Assembly (NCBI GenBank): GCA_018402345.1
Contig: JAGYIV010000008.1
Span: 952,929-1,016,928 of the forward strand
Direction of reading: 5' to 3'
DNA length: 64,000 bases
From: Terrimicrobiaceae bacterium
GTDB taxonomy: Bacteria > Verrucomicrobiota > Verrucomicrobiia > Chthoniobacterales > Terrimicrobiaceae
Below the pieces are notes generated by a model, which did not search any database, was not told the origin of the DNA, and worked only from the letters and a program-made list of their open reading frames with translations. Shown piece by piece: positions 62,601-64,000 of the stretch. Made by a program: the position numbers and the translations under genes. The stretch's first letter is position 1; each line of letters begins with the position of its first letter.

Positions 62601-63835
62601 GAACGGTCGGAGCGCTCCTCTTCGGGCCGGAAAGCTTCGTTCCCTACGCGCTCAACCCAAACCAACGCAATGTGGCCAAGGCCCTCGACAGCTTTGTGCT
62701 GGCGACCGATGGCGACGCAGTCACCGTTGGCACGGCCCTCGACTCGCTGACGGCGGAGCAATTCCCCGCAGCCTTCGACCAGATCATGCCCGGATTTTAC
62801 GAGAGCCTCGGGGACATCCTGATCGAGCAGACCTACAATCAGACCCAACTCCTCTCGCAGCGTCTCGGCACCCTGCGTCTGGGGCCGGTAGGATTCCAAG
62901 CCATCGGCCTGAGCCAACCGATCAAATACGACAAGGATGGCAAGAGCACGGCGGATGCAAAAACGGCATCGCCGATTGTGGAATCCGCCATCGATACGAA
63001 TTGGAACGCGTGGGTGATGGCCAACGGAGAGTTTTCGATCTCGCGCGGACTGGCCGGAGTCCCGAACTACAACAATAACGCCGGCGGGTTCCTCGTTGGT
63101 GCCGACTACCGCCTGAGCGAGAACTTCGTGGCGGGCCTCTTCGCAGGCTACGAATACAGCTACGCGAAATACAACGGCGGCAGCAGCACACGCGGCAACA
63201 GCGCGCTCTTCGGCCTCTACGGCAGCTACACGCACGAGGATGGTTACTACGCCGACGCCATCGTGAGCGGTGGCTACACCGGCTTCCAAACCCGCCGCTC
63301 GATTGAGTTCGGCACGATCGACCGCACGGCGCGGGCGAACCCGGACAGCGGCCAATTCAGCGCGGCATTGAACCTCGGGAAGGACTTCGAGATCGGCAAG
63401 TTCACGCTCGGCCCGATCATTGGAGCCCAATACACCTATGCCGGCATCGGCGGGTTTACGGAAACTGGAGCCGACAGCCTCGACCTCGCACTCGGCCAGC
63501 AGAACGCGAACAGCCTCCGCACGAACCTCGGTGCGCGCCTCGCCTACAACTGGGAAGTTGCCTCAAACATCACGCTCATCCCCGAAGTGCGCGGGTTCTG
63601 GATGCACGAGTTCCTGAACGAACCGCGCAACATCAACTCGGCGCTCGAAGGCGGCAGCGGGCCGTCGTTCGACTACGAAACCAGCGCGCCATACAGCAAC
63701 AGCGTGTTCGGGGGAGCAGGCATCAGCGCGAAGGTGGGCGACCGCTGGAGCGCATCGGTGTTCTACAACGTGAACTTCGGAGCCGAGGGCTACACCAACA
63801 ACATCATCAGCACCTCGCTCGGCTTCTCGTTCTGA
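47684..63835 (+). CDS. Giant type Va autotransporter (5,383 aa) with beta-strand repeats
   Basis: Self-secreting surface protein of 5,383 residues. A basic start and hydrophobic signal (LILTALAVFLALSSQVPANG, ~12-32) direct export. The passenger is almost wholly beta-helix-forming autotransporter repeats (LSGNNTYTGGTTIxxGTL), very rich in Asn, Gly, Thr and Ser. Four similar entry modules start with a W-x-NW segment near residues 37, 2126, 3336 and 4386. Short ~38-residue repeats fill ~2270-2615, and two blocks of ~101-residue repeats lie at ~2888-3186 and ~3535-4237. A pre-barrel SPGNSPGTLSIAGNLVLSDG region leads to the barrel from ~5100 (WNAWVMANGEF) to the terminal Phe (TSLGFSF). Likely an adhesin or surface coat; no catalytic domain is seen. 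Confidence 0.96.
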   Translation: MSPIKNTSTSLRLILTALAVFLALSSQVPANGYDTLYWLGTNGTTWTNGNNWSENSTSGDPATDFQTNAYINFSAISSNSTATDLGGDQTISSLTINSTDPVGISGGNLTVSGATTINSGTLTIGNGGTTGALIGDITNNGTLALNRSDDFTFSNNAPGTGTLLKLGSNTVTLNTTQSNTGGTIIDAGTLLLDGNNRLATSGNLSINAAGILNLGSNNQTLSTVALNGGNITGAGRLTANSSFAIQSGSVSALLAGTAQLVKTSNATFVLTGSNTYSGKTIVEDGTLSFDLSNASATAAQALGTNADFDLGAELSTSGTLNYTGAAATFAKNIKALGAGNNTVQNSGSGLLTLAGTLTKNGTILVLAGGTGGIQVNGAIVGSAENSDLILNGGNITLNATNTYNGPTYLNNGVTLTLAAANALPGDLIIDATSSVAFGVNQAIEALTGAAGSTIDLGSYTLTMGSNGTDSLYEGGIEGAGLVVKTGSNAITLSGTNTYNGTTTSNGGVLVFGTPTSLYNGDNSTWTGDNIIVNSGGAFALSVGANGSFSEEQAGSIFQILTSNATAGGILAGGSVGLDVTGDMSVDEVTADREGGGAVGFVKLGNGSLTLTGNNTYTGPTAIRGGTLALASSDLLVATGNLTVQGGTLALDANNQTFNQVTLASGSITGNGGTLTASGYAVQSGTATANLAGNATLAKTGTGTAILSGNNTYTGSTTISGGTLSFLNTSSLYGGNITRWNSGNISVATGSTISFAVGGAGAFSSTDLNTIVGNLTQNQTSAGGIAAGANIGLDTNGNDASISTEFKNRTGTGSGNLTLVKTGQGTLSLTGNNSYTGGTFIESGTLSGDSLGLKGNITNNGTLFLGTNGTYQIEVSGNGNLLVGNGANNILAGNATMTGGTTIQSGTLTIGGVIDPSSYRAGSLTGNVSNEGSLVFDLSSLAGTRTYNGIISGNGSLRTTFNGINYPSGANGTILLTGNNTFTGGTFVSVGTVDISSGSLASNGNVTISIVGIFAIGSSNQTIGLFLLNSQSAQATGAGTLTTTAENYDLRAGTVSLSLNGTAGLTKNSIGSGSDSYDNGRVYLSGNNTSTGNITISSGILSFDNFQSLYSGNNASWTKEKISVSANSTLALGTGNGTATDGFNNDQIADIFSRLTQNGTGGFVANSKIGLNTTSNFTLTTNITDRPDSGAIGMDKIGAGVLTLNSTNTFSGGLSIFEGVVALGRNNALLPTSDLVVNSKSSASYGFNVGNYTQQFVDITLKEGLLAGESGAFIATGNYTLIKGNATANLSGNASLIKTNTSGSSYNVSEPEIVYLSGNNSYTGRTIVDGAEWYGTQSPSPSSNSGAPTKDNAKLQFQTVSTLYSGNETLWTPENISVDSYGIFSLRTGSAGFNATQVSTIIQNLITANRSGTAGGFLDKSMLGIDTNGEDLVIDDDIGDTTSLATGGGAVGLIKYGNGTLTLNGNSTRSFSTSVTGGNMVLGSNATLSAASANLLVASALLDIATTNQTVRKVTVTDGSIIGTGTLTSSAEGFVFGTANITANLAGAVGATIDSATTLSGNNSFTGNTTINPGATLSLANVNALAGSTLAIFSNSGSLQFSVNGTNTYNLGGLTGTGNLSMGDNSLSIGANSQNTTYSAVLSGTGSITKVGNGTLTLSGNNTYSGGTTISGGTLEVSSTGQISHSASNLYAGFGSGDDATFTLNGGNVSGAAGFIGYGNGSAGTANINSGNWTSSLSMRVGYWGDGTLNLTGGNISNANGMIGKYGNSTGVANVSGGTWSTSGDMYVGDENSSTGTLNLTGGNVVVGGGGGNLTLAGEANATGTLNLGNGTTVGNLQAARVTAGNGTAIVNFNHSGNHSFSSIMEGNLTVNQIGTGTTTLSGNNTYTGGTFITSGTLEGNTQSLQGAITTNASVVFNQTSNGTYSGALSGSGEFAKTGAGTLTVSGNSSSFNGTAAINSGTVSLTGSMANAATTINSGATLSGTGTLGAVTINSGGTIAPGNSAGIITTGNMTWNGGGIYNWELASANGTAGTGWDLITSSGNLTINANAGDQFIINASTTNGSGFDPNVKNASWKIAEFAGGISGFDPLAFTINPTGFENLPSMYAFGITSNGTALNFSYATVATWIGGTGNWTNTADWENGALPLNGVTVDYAGTNGTSTNDSSVGNIGGLAFTNNSTGSFTLAGGALTIGTGGITNNSAFTNTVGMDLVLGANQTFAANTANLVVSGNISGNASLTKEGNETLTLSGSNTYTGETTIDAGTLAIASSGSLTGTSKILVGNSSSDNTLDILGTVSAGNMTLSEQGGSDNNTVTVGGGSSPASLTVSNLINVGFGGTGNTLDILGNGTVTAASTWIGGYGSNSTLNLTSGVLNSTSDVVVGYFADDNALNITAGGNATAGSVTLGLDAASANNTILVSGTGSALRTAGLIYLGDNGSSNTLAIENGGKVVSENLDSVIGFNAGSNGNALSINGTGSQLTNNGTLYVGQGGSENTLAIDNGGSLTTRNARIGHDATSSNNTATISGTGSTWANTGTLRVGSAGSNNTLAVTSGANVTVAGNTFIGHGAASENNLVSVEGTGSVLNLANATVGLDGSNNSLRVAGSGAINAVGIQLSGTNSTLQIGNGAAAGTLTTSLGIGTGTGTGHKVVFNHTDSNLAFSPILTGNLSVSQIGNGTTSLTADSIHTGGTTISAGTLSLGNGDTSGSVTGDISNNATLSFNRSDAVEYAGVVSGSGALVKDGNNTLTLSGSNTYSGGTTVNTGTLAGTTTSLQGAIANNAAVNFDQSTNGTYAGVMSGTGVLVKNGNNTLTLSGNNTYNGGTTVNSGTLAGTTTSLQGAIANSATVNFDQSTDGTYAGAMSGNGVLVKNGTGTVTMGGANSHTGGTTVNAGTLSVTGVLGSVSNNASFSVQQGGTAGSVTNQLGATATNSGSVASLANAGTFTNGGNITGNATTNGTLTSTGRIGGTLGINGGSATIGSGGQVVGASTVTAGTLDVSGSVASVSNSASLTVQQSGAAGSVTNQLGATATNNGTVASLTNLGIFTNSGNITGGVTTNGTLTSTGRIGGTLGINGGTATIGAEGQVVGSSTVTSGTLEVSGGVGSVSNNAIFTVQSGGTAGAVTNGGTGTNAGTVASLVNSGTFANSGNITGDTTTSGTLSSTGTLSGALAVSGGVTTINGTVLGATTLSGGVLQGTGALGALTINSGGAIAPGNSPGTITVGNSVWNGGGIYNWQLGSATGTAGTDWDLITSGGSLSINATSGEKFVINATALAGSGFDSTAESYKWQIANFSGNITGFSTEKFLINPAGFDGAAGVGAFSMSTNSTSLDLNYRTLFVWDAGNGTWSTDTNWLDNALPVEDAPIEFAGLGGTSTNDNYLTSISGLTFTANAGEAYTLAGGNLSIGAGGIVNNSNHTQTLGLNIALGADQTFAANTANLVVSGNIVGSHSLTKEGSQTLTLSGSNSYSGGTALNAGTLVGTTASLQGAIQNNATVVFDQSTNGTYAGNMGGTGSLLKNGSGVVTVSGVNSQAGGTVVNAGTLSVEGSIGGVTNNATLIVQQSGTAGSVANQVGATGSNNGTVASLANAGTFTNSGNITGSVTTNGTLTGNGQIGGTLEVNGGTATLGAGGQVSGATTVNSGSLAVGGTVVGVTNNATLTVQQGGEAGSVTNLFGASATNNGTVASLANAGTFTNSGNITGNVATNDTLTSTGRIGGTLGVDGGSATIGANGQVVGESTVNAGELTVGGTVAGVTNNATFTVQQGGEAGSVTNLIGASATNNGIVDSLANAGTFTNSGNITGSVTSNDTLTSTGRIGGTLGVDGGSATIGANGQVVGESTVNAGELTVGGTVAGVANNATLTVQQGGSAGSVNNLFGASATNNGIVSSLANAGTFTNSGNITGNATTNGTLTSTGRIGGTLGVDGGSATIGALGQVAGSTTVTAGTLDVSGTVASVTNNATLTVQQGGTAESVTNQIGATATNNGTVASLANAGTFTNSGAITGNATTDGTLSGSGSIGGTLEVAGGNATIGSGGQVLGATTVSTGTLQVDGTLADVSNSDTLTINQGGGAGAVTNLSTATNNGTVASLTNLGIFTNSGNITGGVTTNGTLTSTGRIGGTLGINGGTATIGAEGQVVGSSTVTVGSLDVSGSVAAVTNSAILNVQQSGTAGSVDNQLGATATNNGTVASLANAGTFINGGNIAGNVTTSGALSSSGSIGGALTIGGGETTISGTVVGATTITAGKLQGNGTLGALTLNSGGTIAPGTGNTTATLTVGNSTWNGGGIYNWELASVSGTAGSDWDLITSGGMLTLNATSANQISFTLSTLGNATLADVKKASWEVGSFEGGISGFEKKAFAFDPAGMTGNDGRYFMSLGANNTALILNYKSAATWITGSGNWTTDTQWEDEAFPENGDEVEFAGPGGTSTNNFAAATLSTISGFNFVEGAGAYTVNGNTLQIGEDGIINASTNLQTIGMDLTAGDVLTIDAAAAGIEISGVISGNSALTKNGSSTLTLSGNNSYSGLTTISAGTLALGGTAGAISGNISVDSGATFAVNRINEAIISNVISGAGSFAQVGSGVTRLRSTNNYTGGTTISEGKLWVEAPQALGTGSVTINGGKLLATSSQELIMGNQTLSIGGNLDWTGGRIAFFDTGSSPLAQDLKINVAGNFTVSTPGNATFDFSEVQALDSGDYTLVSTNGTVSADNTKFTAAHGEYTKLFGSFTTTNKTVVYTVTGAESTGPNIENNGGPNTPVVADYDVTQATITKGQTNIVNALKFGNNAPLAIETGGKLIVTSGVLNVQSGASVVSGGTVVTPGNFDKLGTGELDVQSNMSVNGTALVNAGLLSVNGQLAANEVVVDPTATLGGAGLIITQNVVVLGNLSPGNSPGTLSIAGNLVLSDGSSTVIEIASPTNFDRIVVSGQATLGGTLEAQSYEGAKITPGTRYDFLQAGSIVGEFDSIVVPDGLRGRFLNLGTVGALLFGPESFVPYALNPNQRNVAKALDSFVLATDGDAVTVGTALDSLTAEQFPAAFDQIMPGFYESLGDILIEQTYNQTQLLSQRLGTLRLGPVGFQAIGLSQPIKYDKDGKSTADAKTASPIVESAIDTNWNAWVMANGEFSISRGLAGVPNYNNNAGGFLVGADYRLSENFVAGLFAGYEYSYAKYNGGSSTRGNSALFGLYGSYTHEDGYYADAIVSGGYTGFQTRRSIEFGTIDRTARANPDSGQFSAALNLGKDFEIGKFTLGPIIGAQYTYAGIGGFTETGADSLDLALGQQNANSLRTNLGARLAYNWEVASNITLIPEVRGFWMHEFLNEPRNINSALEGGSGPSFDYETSAPYSNSVFGGAGISAKVGDRWSASVFYNVNFGAEGYTNNIISTSLGFSF
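56345..57240 (+). repeat. Coding repeat block A: three ~101-residue units
   Basis: Three ~300-bp units inside the autotransporter gene, each reading V-x-A-G-T-L...VQQGG...SLANAGTFTNSGNITG...STGRIGGTLGINGG...GQVVG. The third unit diverges at its end and leads into an IAPGNSPGTI segment. Confidence 0.85.
58286..60393 (+). repeat. Coding repeat block B: seven ~101-residue units
   Basis: Seven further ~303-bp units of the same kind. Units starting near 58590, 58890 and 59195 share stretches nearly identical in DNA (for example 58797-58960 and 59100-59263, exactly 303 bp apart), showing recent duplication or conversion. Confidence 0.85.
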
Positions 63836-63858
63836 TCACCCACCGAATCCCGAAGCGA

Positions 63859-63971
63859 CGGAAATCGGAACGATTTTCGAAAGCGGTCGGTGTGGTCTCG
63901 CCGGTGGTGGCCGAAACCTGTTCCAGGTTCCGCTACGGGGAGGGCGTGGCGGAAATCGGAACGATTTTCGA
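63859..63971. repeat. Pair of palindromic intergenic repeats
   Basis: A 22-bp sequence containing GAAATCGGAACGATTTTC occurs at 63859-63880 and again at 63950-63971, 91 bp apart. Each copy is a near-palindrome. Between them GAAACCTG and CAGGTTCC form another short inverted repeat. One or both could act as terminator for the autotransporter transcript. Confidence 0.6.
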
Positions 63972-64000
63972 TGGCGGGTGGCTCCGGATGTCGATGCGGC

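Overview
The window is GC-rich bacterial chromosome and most likely comes from a member of the Verrucomicrobiota. This is inferred from the mix of genes: a very large Asn/Gly/Thr-rich autotransporter built of beta-strand repeats, System II cytochrome c biogenesis, an alpha-E/ATP-grasp operon, an S10-L3 pair standing alone, few recognisable Shine-Dalgarno sites and very frequent ATGA/GTGA gene overlaps. The exact family cannot be fixed from the sequence alone.

Layout. Positions 1-4.3 kb hold an MlaE-type permease (cut by the left edge), a SulP anion transporter with a tandem UspA protein, and a FucP-like sugar symporter. From 10.3 down to 4.3 kb on the minus strand runs a coupled operon of a Cu(I)-type P1B ATPase with an unusual C-terminal membrane extension, then ResB and CcsA (cytochrome c maturation). 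After an AEC-family permease comes a minus-strand operon of circularly permuted ATP-grasp, alpha-E protein and a squalene/phytoene synthase that carries a frameshift. At 14.9-17.0 kb is a tRNA-guanine transglycosylase fused to an MnmC-like methyltransferase. From 17.1 to 22.9 kb is an aa3-type cytochrome oxidase operon: subunit I, heme A synthase, heme O synthase, a 40-aa membrane peptide, subunit III, SCO, a 79-aa CxxC membrane protein and a DUF420 protein. Subunit II is absent. Then follow an ORF6N protein, a Cys-tailed small protein, an M20 peptidase and SMC.

Positions 29.4-31.3 kb are a gene-poor scar with a doubly frameshifted VapC-like toxin gene. From 31262 to 38909 lies a complete ~7.6 kb integrative element, bounded by a 45-bp direct repeat that is the 3' part of a tRNA-Lys(CTT) gene (intact copy at 38865-38936). 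It encodes a tyrosine integrase, an unknown protein, a HTH/excisionase-like protein, a primase-polymerase-like protein, an SF3/D5-like helicase, a C5 DNA methyltransferase and an HNH endonuclease. About 1 kb of apparently non-coding DNA with a long inverted repeat follows. It has no visible virion or conjugation genes, so it looks like a self-replicating satellite or island carrying a restriction-modification cargo.

To the right are two YkgJ cysteine-cluster proteins, a DUF697-type pseudo-GTPase, Bcp peroxiredoxin, rpsJ-rplC with promoter and strong terminator, an IS1634-like transposase remnant, a DUF4410 lipoprotein, a P-loop kinase, a small membrane protein, a decayed BrnT/BrnA pair, and an apparently intact HigBA-type toxin-antitoxin operon with its own promoter/operator. 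The last 16 kb is one gene encoding a 5,383-residue type Va autotransporter with several nested repeat families, including ten ~101-residue repeats.
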